The notes below the pieces were generated by a model, which worked only from the letters and a program-made list of their open reading frames with translations, ran no database searches and was not told where the DNA came from. Shown here piece by piece: positions 33,202-41,858 of a stretch of DNA of 64,000 nt. Every line of letters starts with the position of its first letter. The stretch's first letter is position 1. The DNA is from Amphibiibacter pelophylacis. Its GTDB lineage: Bacteria > Pseudomonadota > Gammaproteobacteria > Burkholderiales > Burkholderiaceae_C. Location: assembly GCF_037688875.1 (NCBI RefSeq), contig NZ_JAWDIE010000006.1:1-64000 (forward strand), given 5' to 3'. A program made the position numbers and the translations under genes.

Positions 33202-34949
33202 AACGCAGTACTCAACTCCTGGCAGGCGCTTTGGCCCTGCTGGCCGCTGGCGGAGCGCTGGCGGCAGGCGCTGACCTGGGCCAGGCCCAGAAACAGGCCA
33301 CCAACTGGACCGCCATCGTCATGTTTGCCCTGTTCGTGGTGGGCACGCTGTTCATCACCAAGTGGGCGGCGGCCAAAACCAAATCGGCGTCGGACTTCTA
33401 CACCGCTGGCGGCGGCATCACCGGCTTCCAGAACGGCCTGGCGATTGCGGGCGACTACATGTCGGCGGCTTCTTTCCTGGGCATTTCGGCGGCCGTGATG
33501 GCCAACGGCTACGACGGCCTGATCTACTCGATCGGCTTTCTGGTCGGCTGGCCCGTCATCACTTTCCTGATGGCCGAGCGCCTGCGCAACCTGGGCAAGT
33601 TCACCTTTGCTGATGTGGCCGGTTACCGTTTCCAGCAGGCCCCGATCCGCGCCTTTGCGGCCTCGGGCACGCTGGTGGTGGTGGCCTTCTACCTGATCGC
33701 GCAGATGGTGGGTGCGGGCCAGCTGATCAAGCTGCTGTTCGGCCTAGACTACTGGATCGCCGTGGTGGTGGTGGGCGCCCTGATGATGGTTTACGTGCTG
33801 TTCGGCGGCATGACGGCCACGACCTGGGTGCAGATCATCAAGGCCGGCCTGCTGCTGGCGGGGGCTTCGTTCATGGCCTTCATGGTGCTGCTGCAGTTTG
33901 GTTTCAGCCCCGAAGCGATGTTCGCCAAGGCGGTCGAAATCAAGACCATGCTGGCCGGCAAAGACCCCAAGGTCATCGCTGACGCCACCGAAAAAGGCAT
34001 AGACCTTGCGACAGCGGCGGCCAAGGCCGGGGATTCCATCATGGGCCCGGGGACCTTCGTGAAAGACCCCATCTCCGCCATCAGCTTCGGCATGGCGCTG
34101 ATGTTCGGCACGGCCGGTCTGCCCCACATCCTGATGCGCTTCTTCACGGTGCCGGATGCCAAGGAAGCCCGCAAGTCGGTGGGCTGGGCCACGGTGTGGA
34201 TCGGTTACTTCTACATCCTGACCTTCATCATCGGTTTCGGTGCCATCACCTTCGTGCTGACCAACCCCGATTTCCTGGATACGGTCAAGGGCGGTCTGCA
34301 GGGCGGCAATAACATGGCGGCGGTGCATCTGGCGCATGCGGTGGGCGGCAACGTCTTCCTGGGCTTCATCTCGGCGGTGGCTTTCGCGACCATCCTGGCT
34401 GTGGTGGCTGGCCTGACGCTGTCGGGCGCATCGGCGGTGTCGCATGACCTGTACGCCACGGTGTTCAAGAAGGGCAATGCCGACAGCGCCTCCGAGCTGC
34501 GGGTGTCGCGCATGACCACCATTGCCCTGGGCATTGTGGCTGTGGTGCTGGGCATCGCCTTCGAGAAGCAGAACATCGCCTTCATGGTGTCGCTGGCCTT
34601 CGCGATCGCGGCTTCGGCCAACTTCCCGGTGCTGTTCATGAGCGTGCTGTGGAAAGACTGCACGACCAAGGGCGCCGTGATCGGTGGCTTCCTGGGCCTG
34701 ATCTCGTCGGTGGCCTTGACGGTGGTATCGCCCTCGGTGTGGGAAGCCACGCTGGGCAACCCCAAGGGCTCGGCCTGGTTCCCCTACACCTCGCCTGCTC
34801 TGTTCTCGATGACCATCGCCTTCGTCGGCATCTGGGTGTTCTCGCTGATGGACCGCAGCAAGCAGGCCGCCGCCGAGCGCGCCGCTTTCCCGGCACAGCA
34901 GATCCGCTCGGAACTGGGCATTGGTGCCTCGGGCGCGTCGGGCCACTGA
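33198..34949 (+). CDS. actP: Cation/acetate symporter
   Basis: A 583-residue sodium:solute symporter with a cleavable or uncleaved N-terminal segment (MKRSTQLLAGALALLAAGGALAAG) and about thirteen spans, importing acetate and similar short acids with a cation. Typical signatures are SASDFYTAGGGITGFQNGLAIAGDYMSAASFLG, DVAGYRFQQAPIRAFAA, and LPHILMRFFTVPDAKEARKSVGWAT. Forms an operon with yjcH; in relatives it sits by acs, which is absent here. Ends at a strong bidirectional terminator. Confidence 0.95.
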   Translation: MKRSTQLLAGALALLAAGGALAAGADLGQAQKQATNWTAIVMFALFVVGTLFITKWAAAKTKSASDFYTAGGGITGFQNGLAIAGDYMSAASFLGISAAVMANGYDGLIYSIGFLVGWPVITFLMAERLRNLGKFTFADVAGYRFQQAPIRAFAASGTLVVVAFYLIAQMVGAGQLIKLLFGLDYWIAVVVVGALMMVYVLFGGMTATTWVQIIKAGLLLAGASFMAFMVLLQFGFSPEAMFAKAVEIKTMLAGKDPKVIADATEKGIDLATAAAKAGDSIMGPGTFVKDPISAISFGMALMFGTAGLPHILMRFFTVPDAKEARKSVGWATVWIGYFYILTFIIGFGAITFVLTNPDFLDTVKGGLQGGNNMAAVHLAHAVGGNVFLGFISAVAFATILAVVAGLTLSGASAVSHDLYATVFKKGNADSASELRVSRMTTIALGIVAVVLGIAFEKQNIAFMVSLAFAIAASANFPVLFMSVLWKDCTTKGAVIGGFLGLISSVALTVVSPSVWEATLGNPKGSAWFPYTSPALFSMTIAFVGIWVFSLMDRSKQAAAERAAFPAQQIRSELGIGASGASGH

Positions 34950-34967
34950 TCGCCTGACGTCTGACTC

Positions 34968-35001
34968 AAAGCCCCGGTTCGCAAGGACCGGGGCTTTTTT
35001 T
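34968..35001 (+). terminator. Terminator shared by actP and the convergent kinase
   Basis: AAAGCCCCGG pairs with CCGGGGCTTT around TTCGCAAGGA, followed by further T; the complementary A run on the left would also serve transcripts from the histidine kinase gene on the other strand, whose stop codon overlaps it. Confidence 0.88.
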
Positions 35002-36403
35002 ACGTTGGGCCCGGGCCCGCAGCTTCGGGCCAGATGACTTGCACGCGCAGGCCCGTGCCGCCGGGCGGCTGGCCCAGCACGACCCGTGCGCGGCAGGCCT
35101 GCGCGGCTTCGCGCACGATGGCCAGCCCCAGGCCGCTGCCGGTGACATGGGCGCCTGGCGCACGAAAGAAGCGGTCGAAGACGCGTTCGCGCAGTTCGGG
35201 TGCGATGCCGGGCCCGCTGTCGTCCACCTGAACAAAGGCGCCCGTGCTGTCCTGGCCCGTGCTGACGGTGACCTGGCCTCCGGGCGGCGTGTGGCGCAGC
35301 GCGTTGTCGGCCAGATTGAAGAGCAGGGCGTGCGCCAGCGCAGGCCAGGCTTTGACCGTGAGCGCCGGGCTGGCCTCGTCCAGACCCAGATCCATGCCGC
35401 GTGCGGCGGCCAGCGGTGCCAGCTCCAGCAGCACCTGCTGCGCCAGCGCCAGCAGATCGACCGCCGTGCTGGGTGGTGTGCTGCCGCGCTGGGCTTCGGC
35501 CTGCGACAGATCCAGCAGCTGGTTGACCAGCTGCCCGAGCTGGCGCACGCCGGTGCGCGACGACTGCAGTGCCTCGCGCGCGGCAGCTGGAACGGCCGGA
35601 CCGGCGTGATCGCGGGCGTAATCGAGCTGGGTGGCCAGCAGCGCCACGGGCGTGCGCAGCTGGTGCGCCGCGTCGGCAATGAAGCGCCGGTGCTGGTCCA
35701 CATGCCGGGTCAGGCGGGCGCTGTAATCGTTCAGGGTCTCGACAACGGGGCGGATTTCCTGCGGCAGTTCGCTGGTGCGCAGCGGGGAGAGATCGTCCGG
35801 CGCGCGCTGGTGCAGCGCATCGCGCAGGCGCACCAGCGGGCGCAGTGCCCGGTTCAGGCCGAGCAGCATGCAGGCCAGCGCCAGAGCCAGCAGCCCGGCC
35901 TGCGCCAGCAGCGTGGGCTCCCACAGGCTGTCACGCAGGGCGCGGGCGCCCTCGCGCGTCTGTGCGACGGTGACGTAAACCGGCTGCGCCTGGTCGCCGG
36001 TGTAGAAGCTGCGCACCAGGGTGACGCGCCGCACGGTCTGGTCGCGAAAGGTGCTGTCGTCAAAGCGCAGGCCCTGGCTGTCCACCCCGGCGATGGGGTG
36101 CAGATCGGGCCAGCCCGCCAGCAGATCGCCCCGGCCCGAAATCACCTGAAAGTAGACGCGGTCATGCTGCGCGGTGCGCAGGCTCTCCAGCGCTTCGGGG
36201 GGTGTGCTGGCCACGAGTTGACCTTCGTGCACATCGACCTGACTGGCCATGAGCTGGGCCGTGGCCAGCAGCTGGTGGTCCTGCATGGTGCGCGAGACAT
36301 CCACCGCGCGCTGGCGCGCCATCGAGACACTCACGGCGATGACGACCAGCATGGGACCCAGCACCCACAGCGCCAGTCGCCAGCGCAGGCTGTTGCCGGC
36401 CAT
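35000..36403 (-). CDS. Sensor histidine kinase, TctE-like
   Basis: A 467-residue inner-membrane kinase. First span at about 9-28, a periplasmic sensing region of about 130 residues (ARQRAVDVSRTMQDHQLLATAQLMASQ, which resembles the 2CSK_N sensor domain of TctE), second span about 165-185, a HAMP-like linker, H-box FIADAAHQLRTPVALLATQ with the phosphorylated His, N-box NLADNALRHTP, and G boxes DSGPGIAPE and GSGLGLAIV. The family usually senses organic acids. Its ATG at 36403 lies 8 bp from the response-regulator stop. It shares a divergent region with the double-binding-protein transporter, suggesting that transporter is a target. Confidence 0.93.
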   Translation of the reverse strand: MAGNSLRWRLALWVLGPMLVVIAVSVSMARQRAVDVSRTMQDHQLLATAQLMASQVDVHEGQLVASTPPEALESLRTAQHDRVYFQVISGRGDLLAGWPDLHPIAGVDSQGLRFDDSTFRDQTVRRVTLVRSFYTGDQAQPVYVTVAQTREGARALRDSLWEPTLLAQAGLLALALACMLLGLNRALRPLVRLRDALHQRAPDDLSPLRTSELPQEIRPVVETLNDYSARLTRHVDQHRRFIADAAHQLRTPVALLATQLDYARDHAGPAVPAAAREALQSSRTGVRQLGQLVNQLLDLSQAEAQRGSTPPSTAVDLLALAQQVLLELAPLAAARGMDLGLDEASPALTVKAWPALAHALLFNLADNALRHTPPGGQVTVSTGQDSTGAFVQVDDSGPGIAPELRERVFDRFFRAPGAHVTGSGLGLAIVREAAQACRARVVLGQPPGGTGLRVQVIWPEAAGPGPT

Positions 36404-36411
36404 GACCGGGC

Positions 36412-37098
36412 TCAGAGCGCCGCGCCTGCGGCGTCGCTGTCCTGCAGCAGATAGCCCAGGCCACGCAGGGTCAGGATGCGCACGCGAGCGGTGTCCAGGC
36501 GGCGGCGCAGGCGGTGGATGTAAAGCTCGATGGCGTCTTCGCCCGCCTCGTCGTGCGGGCCGAACACGGTCTGCGCCAGTTTGTCCTTGCGGGTGGTTTT
36601 GCCCTGGCGCAGCATCAGCGCTTCGAGCAGGCTGTGTTCGCGCGGCGGCAGCGCCAGCGTCGCACCGGCCAGCGTGAAGGTGCGCGTGTCCAGGTCGTAG
36701 TGCAGATCGCCGCACTCCAGCGCCGACTGGCTGGCGCCGCTGTGACGGCGGATCAGCACCTTGATGCGGGCAACCAGTTCGCGCATTTCGAAGGGTTTGA
36801 CCAGGTAGTCGTCGGCGCCCATGTCCAGGCTGTCGACTTTGATGTCCAGCGAGGCGCTGGCCGTCAGCACCAGCACTGGCAGGCCATTGCCGCTGCGGCG
36901 CAGGCGGCGCAGCACGGCGCGGCCGTTCATGTCGGGCAGGTTGAGATCCAGCAGCAGCAGATCGAAAGGCTGCTGCGCCAGGTGGGCCAGCGCGGTCTCT
37001 CCGTCGGCCGCGTGGGTGACGGTGAAGCGCGCCTCGTGCAGCGAGCGACCCAGCCACAGGGCCAGCTCGGCGTTGTCTTCCACCAGCAGGATGTTCAT
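36412..37098 (-). CDS. OmpR-family response regulator, TctD-like
   Basis: A 228-residue two-domain regulator: receiver domain with NILLVEDNAEL acidic pocket, phospho-Asp D51 in LLLDLNLPDMNG and Lys in DYLVKPFEM, then a winged-helix DNA-binding domain (LPPREHSLLEALMLRQGKTTRKDKLAQTVFG, IELYIHRLRRRLD). The ATG at 37098 begins MNILLVEDN; a 14-codon upstream extension is unlikely. It is transcribed divergently from the transporter 154 bp away and is followed by its kinase. Confidence 0.95.
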   Translation of the reverse strand: MNILLVEDNAELALWLGRSLHEARFTVTHAADGETALAHLAQQPFDLLLLDLNLPDMNGRAVLRRLRRSGNGLPVLVLTASASLDIKVDSLDMGADDYLVKPFEMRELVARIKVLIRRHSGASQSALECGDLHYDLDTRTFTLAGATLALPPREHSLLEALMLRQGKTTRKDKLAQTVFGPHDEAGEDAIELYIHRLRRRLDTARVRILTLRGLGYLLQDSDAAGAAL

Positions 37099-37252
37099 GG
37101 AGCGAGCATGCCACAGCCGCCTGCGCCGCGATTCGGGCAAACCCCTAAAAATCAGCGTCCTGGCTGAAAGCTGGATGAAGGCTGCGCCGACGCATCATCG
37201 TTTTCACTTTGATCCTGACCGATCCCCTTTGATTCTGACTGCGAGGCATACC

Positions 37253-38281
37253 ATGTTCCGTCCCCTGACCGCTTCCCTGAAACTGGCGCCGCTGGCTCTG
37301 GCCGCCGCCGTGACCCTGGCCGCTGCACCGGCCCGCGCCGCTGAACCCGTCACCCTGATGGTGGGTGGCATCAACAAGATCATCTACCTGCCCGCCAAAC
37401 TGACCGAGCAGCTGGGCTACTTCAGGCAGGAGGGCGTGGACGTCAAGCTGCTGTCCGAGCCCGCAGGCGTCAACGCCGAGAACGAGATGCTGGCCGGGGC
37501 CGTGCAGGGTGTGGTCGGCTTTTATGACCACTGCATCGATCTGCAGGCCAAGGGCAAGCAGGCGATGTCGGTGGTGCAGTTCGCCAAAGTGCCCGGCGAG
37601 GTCGAGCTGGTTTCGGCCAAAGACGCGGCCACGCTCAAATCGGCGGCTGACTTCAAGGGCAAATCGCTGGGTGTGACGGGTCTGGGCTCGTCCACCGATT
37701 TCCTGACGCAGGCCATGGCCGTGCGCGCGGGCCTGAAGCAGGGCGACTACTCGCTGCTGCCGGTGGGCGCGGGCAACACCTTCATCGCCGCCATGCAGCA
37801 GGGCCGCATCAACGCGGGCATGACCACCGACCCGACCGTGGCGCAGATGCTGTCCACTGGCCAGGCCAAGGTGCTGTTTGACATGCGCACCGAAGCGGGC
37901 TCCCGAGCCGCCGTGGGTGGCCTCTACCCGGCGGCCAGCCTGTACATGCCCGCTGACTGGGTGGCCGCGCACAAGGACGAGGTGCAGAAAATCGCCCGTG
38001 CCTTCGTGCGCACCATGAAGTACATCAGCACGCACAGCGCCGAAGACATCGCCAGCAAAATGCCCGCCGACTACTACGGCAGCGACAAGAACCTGTACAT
38101 CAGCGCCATCAAGGCCTCGATGCCCATGTTCACCGCGGACGGCCGCATGCCCGCCACGGGCCCGGAAACCGTGCTCAAGGTGCTGTCCGAGTTCAAGCCC
38201 CAGATGAAATCGGCGCACATTGATCTGGCCAAAACCTACACGACGGCGTTTGTGGATGAAGCGCTGAAGACGGTGAAATGA
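37253..38281 (+). CDS. NitT/TauT-type ABC transporter binding protein 1
   Basis: A 342-residue periplasmic substrate-binding protein. The signal peptide ends ALAAAVTLAAAPARA before AEPVTLMV; a TauA/SsuA-type fold follows (KIIYLPAKLTEQLGYFRQEGVDVKLL, GVTGLGSSTDFLT, NTFIAAMQQGRINAGMTTDP). Such proteins bind nitrate, sulfonates, pyrimidine precursors or aromatic acids; the ligand is not deducible here. First gene of a four-gene operon; its stop overlaps a paralogue (ATGA). Confidence 0.92.
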   Translation: MFRPLTASLKLAPLALAAAVTLAAAPARAAEPVTLMVGGINKIIYLPAKLTEQLGYFRQEGVDVKLLSEPAGVNAENEMLAGAVQGVVGFYDHCIDLQAKGKQAMSVVQFAKVPGEVELVSAKDAATLKSAADFKGKSLGVTGLGSSTDFLTQAMAVRAGLKQGDYSLLPVGAGNTFIAAMQQGRINAGMTTDPTVAQMLSTGQAKVLFDMRTEAGSRAAVGGLYPAASLYMPADWVAAHKDEVQKIARAFVRTMKYISTHSAEDIASKMPADYYGSDKNLYISAIKASMPMFTADGRMPATGPETVLKVLSEFKPQMKSAHIDLAKTYTTAFVDEALKTVK

Positions 38282-39339
38282 GCGCGGGAGATACGGCCAT
38301 GCCGACACGCCACACCCCGTCCAGGAGGCTGAAGCGGCTGACGGTCGCGCTGACAGCGTTGGCGGCCCTGACCGCAGCGCCTGTGCATGCGGCAGAAAAA
38401 ATCACGCTCATGGTGGGCGGCATCAACTACATCATCTATCTGCCCGCCATGCTGACCCAGCAGCTGGGCTACTTCCGCGAGGAAGGGCTGGATGTGACGC
38501 TGCTGTCCCAGCCTTCGGGCTCCAGTGCCGAAAACGAGCTGCTGGCTGGCTCGGTTCAGGGCGTGGTCGGCTTTTACGACCACTGCGTGGATCTGCAGGC
38601 CAAGGGCAAAGCGCTGCAGTCGGTGGTCCAGCTGGGCAGTGCGCCGGGCACGGTGCTGCTGGTCAGCCAGAAGTCACCTGACATCACCCGTGCAGCGGCG
38701 CTCAAAGGCCAGACGCTGGGTGTGACGGGCCTGGGATCATCGTCCGATTTTCTGACGCAGTACACCGCGATCAAGGCCGGCCTGAAGCCGGGCGATTTCT
38801 CGGTGCTGCCTGTCGGTGGTGGCCAGACCTTCATCGCCGCCATGCAGCAGGGGCGTATCGCTGCCGGGATGACGATAGACCCAACCGCGACCGAAATGGT
38901 CCGTACCGGCCAGGCCCGGGTTCTGGTGGACATGCGCACCGAATCGGGGGCACGTCAGGCGCTGGGCGGTGCTTACCCGGCCGCCAGTCTGTACCTGTCG
39001 GCCGACTGGATCAAAACCCACGGCAGCGAGGTCCAGAAGCTGACGCGTGCCTTCGTGCGCACGCTGCAGTTCATCCACACGCACAGCGCCGAACAGATCG
39101 CTGACCGCATGCCCGCCGATTACTACGGCGGCGACAAGGCCCGCTATGTCGAGGCGCTCAAGGCGTCGCTGGGCACGTTTTCGGCCAATGGGCTGATGCC
39201 GGCGGATGGCCCGGCGACTGTGCTCCAGGTGCTGTCGGCGTTCAAGCCGCAGGTCAAGGCGGCCCACATTGATCTGTCCCGCACGTACACCACCGCTTAT
39301 GTCCAGGCCGCGCTGAAAAGCCGGCCTGAAAGTCACTGA
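38278..39339 (+). CDS. NitT/TauT-type ABC transporter binding protein 2
   Basis: A 353-residue paralogue of the preceding gene, sharing stretches such as NYIIYLPAMLTQQLGYF, GSSSDFLTQ, and NTFIAAMQQGRI-like QTFIAAMQQGRIAAGM. Signal peptide around LTVALTALAALTAAPVHA. I give the ATG that overlaps the upstream stop; an ATG at 38299 preceded by GGGAG and giving 346 residues is equally possible. Sequence differences throughout indicate old duplication with divergent ligand recognition. Confidence 0.92.
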   Translation: MSAGDTAMPTRHTPSRRLKRLTVALTALAALTAAPVHAAEKITLMVGGINYIIYLPAMLTQQLGYFREEGLDVTLLSQPSGSSAENELLAGSVQGVVGFYDHCVDLQAKGKALQSVVQLGSAPGTVLLVSQKSPDITRAAALKGQTLGVTGLGSSSDFLTQYTAIKAGLKPGDFSVLPVGGGQTFIAAMQQGRIAAGMTIDPTATEMVRTGQARVLVDMRTESGARQALGGAYPAASLYLSADWIKTHGSEVQKLTRAFVRTLQFIHTHSAEQIADRMPADYYGGDKARYVEALKASLGTFSANGLMPADGPATVLQVLSAFKPQVKAAHIDLSRTYTTAYVQAALKSRPESH

Positions 39340-39371
39340 GGCCCTTGCGGCCCGCAAACCCGGAGCTGTTT

Positions 39372-40157
39372 ATGACACCCACTCCCACGCCAGCCATCGA
39401 GCTGGATCACGTCACCTGCCGCTTCCTGTCGCCCGACGGGCGCGCCACGATTGCGCTGCAGGACTTTTCCATGACCGTCAACCGCGGCGAGTTCGTTGCG
39501 GTGGTCGGCCCGACCGGCTGCGGCAAATCAACCACGCTCAGCCTGATCACGGGGCTGCTCAAGCCGACCGTGGGGCAGGTGCGCATCATGGGCCAGCCGG
39601 TGACCGAGATTGATCCGCGCATCGGCTTTGTCTTCCAGAACGACGCCGTTTTTCCCTGGCGCAATGTGCTGGACAACGCGGCCGCCGGGCCGATGTTCCG
39701 GGGCATGCCCAAGGCCCAGGCGCACGAGAAGGCGCGCGACTGGCTGCGCCGCGTGGGCCTGGCGGGCTTCGAGAAGCACTACCCGCACCAGCTTTCCGGC
39801 GGCATGCGCAAGCGCGTGGCGCTGGCGCAGACCTTCATCAACCAGCCCGAAATCCTGCTGATGGACGAGCCCTTCAGCGCGCTGGACATGCAGACCCGCA
39901 CGCTGATGCAGGACGAGCTGCTGCAGCTGTGGTCGGCCAGCGGCGGTTCGGTGGTGTTCGTCACCCACGATCTGGAAGAGGCCGTTGCGCTGGCCGACAA
40001 GGTGCTGGTGCTGAGCGCGCGCCCGGCCACGGTGCGCGCGGTGTACGAGATCGATCTGCCCCGGCCGCGCATCATGTCGCAGGTGCGCTACGAGCCGCGT
40101 TTCATCGAGTATTCCCGGCAGATCTGGGAAGAACTGAAAGAAGAAGTCCACATCTGA
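39372..40157 (+). CDS. NitT/TauT-type ABC transporter ATP-binding protein
   Basis: A 261-residue ATPase: Walker A VGPTGCGKSTTLSLI (about residue 40), Q-loop FVFQNDAVFPWRNV, signature LSGGMRKRVALAQ (about 140), Walker B ILLMDEPFSALDMQTR and the switch His in FVTHDLEEAVALAD. The FPW-type Q-loop and the C-terminal PRIMSQVRYEPRF are typical of the TauB/SsuB class. CGGAG precedes the ATG at 39372. Probably serves both binding proteins with the one permease gene. Confidence 0.95.
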   Translation: MTPTPTPAIELDHVTCRFLSPDGRATIALQDFSMTVNRGEFVAVVGPTGCGKSTTLSLITGLLKPTVGQVRIMGQPVTEIDPRIGFVFQNDAVFPWRNVLDNAAAGPMFRGMPKAQAHEKARDWLRRVGLAGFEKHYPHQLSGGMRKRVALAQTFINQPEILLMDEPFSALDMQTRTLMQDELLQLWSASGGSVVFVTHDLEEAVALADKVLVLSARPATVRAVYEIDLPRPRIMSQVRYEPRFIEYSRQIWEELKEEVHI

Positions 40158-40164
40158 GGTCACC

Positions 40165-41040
40165 ATGAGCACAGCACTGAAACTCTCCCCCATGCAGGCC
40201 GCTGCCCTGCAGACCGCGCAGGACGAGGCCAACGCCGAATCCATGCGCCGTGTCAGACGCCGCCAGCAGCTGGTCATTTTCTGGCGCATCGCCGTTCTGG
40301 TCGGCATTCTGGGCGGCTGGGAAGTGGCCGCACGGCTGAAATGGATAGACCCGTTTTTCTACTCCATGCCCAGCCAGATCGCCAACCAGATCTGGGTCTG
40401 GATGCGCGACGGTACCTCGCAGGGCCCCTTGTGGCAGCAGGTGCTGGTGACTCTGGAGGAAACCGTTCTGGGCTTTCTGATCGGCGCCATTGGCGGCGTC
40501 ATCTGCGGCATCCTGCTGGGGCGCAACCGCTTTCTGTCGGACGTGTTCAGCCTGTACATCAAGATCGCCAACTCGATCCCGCGCGTGGTGCTGGGCTCGG
40601 TCTTCGTGATCGCGCTGGGCCTGGGCATGGCGTCCAAGGTGGCGCTGGCGGTGGTGATGGTGTTCTTTGTGGTCTTTGGCAACGCCTTCCAGGGGGTGCG
40701 CGAAGCCGACCGCTTCATGATCGCTAACGCGCAGATTCTGGGCGCCTCGCCCCGCCAGGTCACTTTCAGCGTGGTTGTCCCTTCGGCCCTGAGCTGGATT
40801 CTGGCCAGCCTGCACGTCAGCTTCGGTTTTGCGCTGGTGGGCGCCGTGGTGGGCGAATTCCTGGGCGCCCGCGAAGGCATCGGCCTGCTGATTTCGACCG
40901 CGCAGGGCGCTTTCAACGCCAGCGGCGTGTTCGGTGCCATGATCGTTCTGGCCGTGGTGGCGCTGGCCGCCGAGTTTTTGCTGACGCGGCTGGAAAAGGT
41001 GCTGCTCAAGTGGCGCCCGGCGCAGTTCGAGAGCGCCTGA
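40165..41040 (+). CDS. NitT/TauT-type ABC transporter permease
   Basis: A 291-residue inner-membrane protein with six spans; after a cytoplasmic N-terminus come VIFWRIAVLVGILGGWEVAA, LEETVLGFLIGAIGGVICGILLG, IPRVVLGSVFVIALGLGMASKVALAVVMVFF, the EAA loop (FQGVREADRFMIANAQILGASPRQVTFSVVVPSALSW) that contacts the ATPase, and terminal spans with EFLGAREGIG. It lies 7 bp after the ATPase gene and completes the importer. A 14-bp-stem terminator follows. Confidence 0.94.
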   Translation: MSTALKLSPMQAAALQTAQDEANAESMRRVRRRQQLVIFWRIAVLVGILGGWEVAARLKWIDPFFYSMPSQIANQIWVWMRDGTSQGPLWQQVLVTLEETVLGFLIGAIGGVICGILLGRNRFLSDVFSLYIKIANSIPRVVLGSVFVIALGLGMASKVALAVVMVFFVVFGNAFQGVREADRFMIANAQILGASPRQVTFSVVVPSALSWILASLHVSFGFALVGAVVGEFLGAREGIGLLISTAQGAFNASGVFGAMIVLAVVALAAEFLLTRLEKVLLKWRPAQFESA

Positions 41041-41056
41041 TCCGCCCGGTGTGATG

Positions 41057-41097
41057 GTCCGCCGCGCAGCGCCCGGGTGCTGCGCGGCGGACTTTTT
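41057..41097 (+). terminator. Terminator of the double-binding-protein transporter operon
   Basis: GTCCGCCGCGCAGC (41057-41070) pairs perfectly with GCTGCGCGGCGGAC (41079-41092) around an 8-base loop, followed by five T. Confidence 0.93.
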
Positions 41098-41215
41098 ACT
41101 CACTTCAGGGGCACGGGATTGGGATTGTGACTATGATAAATCTACTCAGTGACGTTCTGTCATTGCAGTTTTTCCCTCTTTTTACCCCACACCCACCCCC
41201 ACAAGGAGACCTCAC

Positions 41216-41779
41216 ATGGACGACAGCGTGACCCTGCACAAACAGAAACTCCAGGCGAAGATTGACGGCTGGACCGCTGATCTGGACAAGCTCAAAGCCG
41301 TCAGCAGCGAACTCAGCGCCGACGGTCAGCTGGCGCTCAAGGACCATGTGGAATCGCTGTCTGGCAAGCTGGAAGAGGCCAAAACCTCGCTGGCCAGCCT
41401 GGCCGAGGACGTGAAAGACGCGGCGGCTGGCGCTGTGGACAAGGCCAAGGACGCCGCCGAAGCGGTGGGCGACAAGGCCAAAGACATGGTCGAGGACAAG
41501 GAAGAATACAAGGCCAAGCTGCAGGCCAAGCTCGACGAGTGGGCGGGCGACATCGAGAAGCTCAAGGAACGCAGCGCCGATCTGGGCGAAGACGCCAAGG
41601 CCGCCATCCAGGAGCAGATCGACGCCATGGAAGGCAAGCTGTCCGAAGGCCGCTCCGAGCTGGACAAGCTGGCTGACGCTGCCGACGACGTCTGGGAAGG
41701 CGTCAAGGACAAGACCCAGAGCATGTTTGCTTCGCTGAAATCGGCTGTGGGTTCGGTGGTGGACAAAGTGCGCAGCTGA
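41216..41779 (+). CDS. Coiled-coil protein with an internal duplication
   Basis: A 187-residue highly charged, helical protein with no signal peptide. Two similar halves are visible: KLQAKIDGWTADLDKLKAV at residue 11 onward and KLQAKLDEWAGDIEKLKERS at residue 101 onward, with matching stretches for about 60 residues. Between them lies a KAKDAAEAVGDKAKDMVEDKEE segment like LEA-type desiccation proteins. The ATG follows AAGGAG at a normal distance. Function is unknown; such proteins may act as stress-protective or scaffolding helices. Its own promoter region lies after the transporter terminator, and a terminator follows. Confidence 0.75.
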   Translation: MDDSVTLHKQKLQAKIDGWTADLDKLKAVSSELSADGQLALKDHVESLSGKLEEAKTSLASLAEDVKDAAAGAVDKAKDAAEAVGDKAKDMVEDKEEYKAKLQAKLDEWAGDIEKLKERSADLGEDAKAAIQEQIDAMEGKLSEGRSELDKLADAADDVWEGVKDKTQSMFASLKSAVGSVVDKVRS

Positions 41780-41802
41780 TTTGCTTCAGTTGCCATGACA
41801 AA

Positions 41803-41827
41803 GAGGCCCCTCGGGGCCTCTTTTTTT
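41803..41827 (+). terminator. Terminator between the coiled-coil gene and ech
   Basis: GAGGCCCC-TC-GGGGCCTC (in practice a 6-bp stem with a 6-base loop) followed by seven T; on the other strand three A precede it, so it can also serve the convergent enoyl-CoA hydratase gene. Confidence 0.85.
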
Positions 41828-41858
41828 GTCCGTGGACGGTTGCCGGGCGGTTGGTCGC

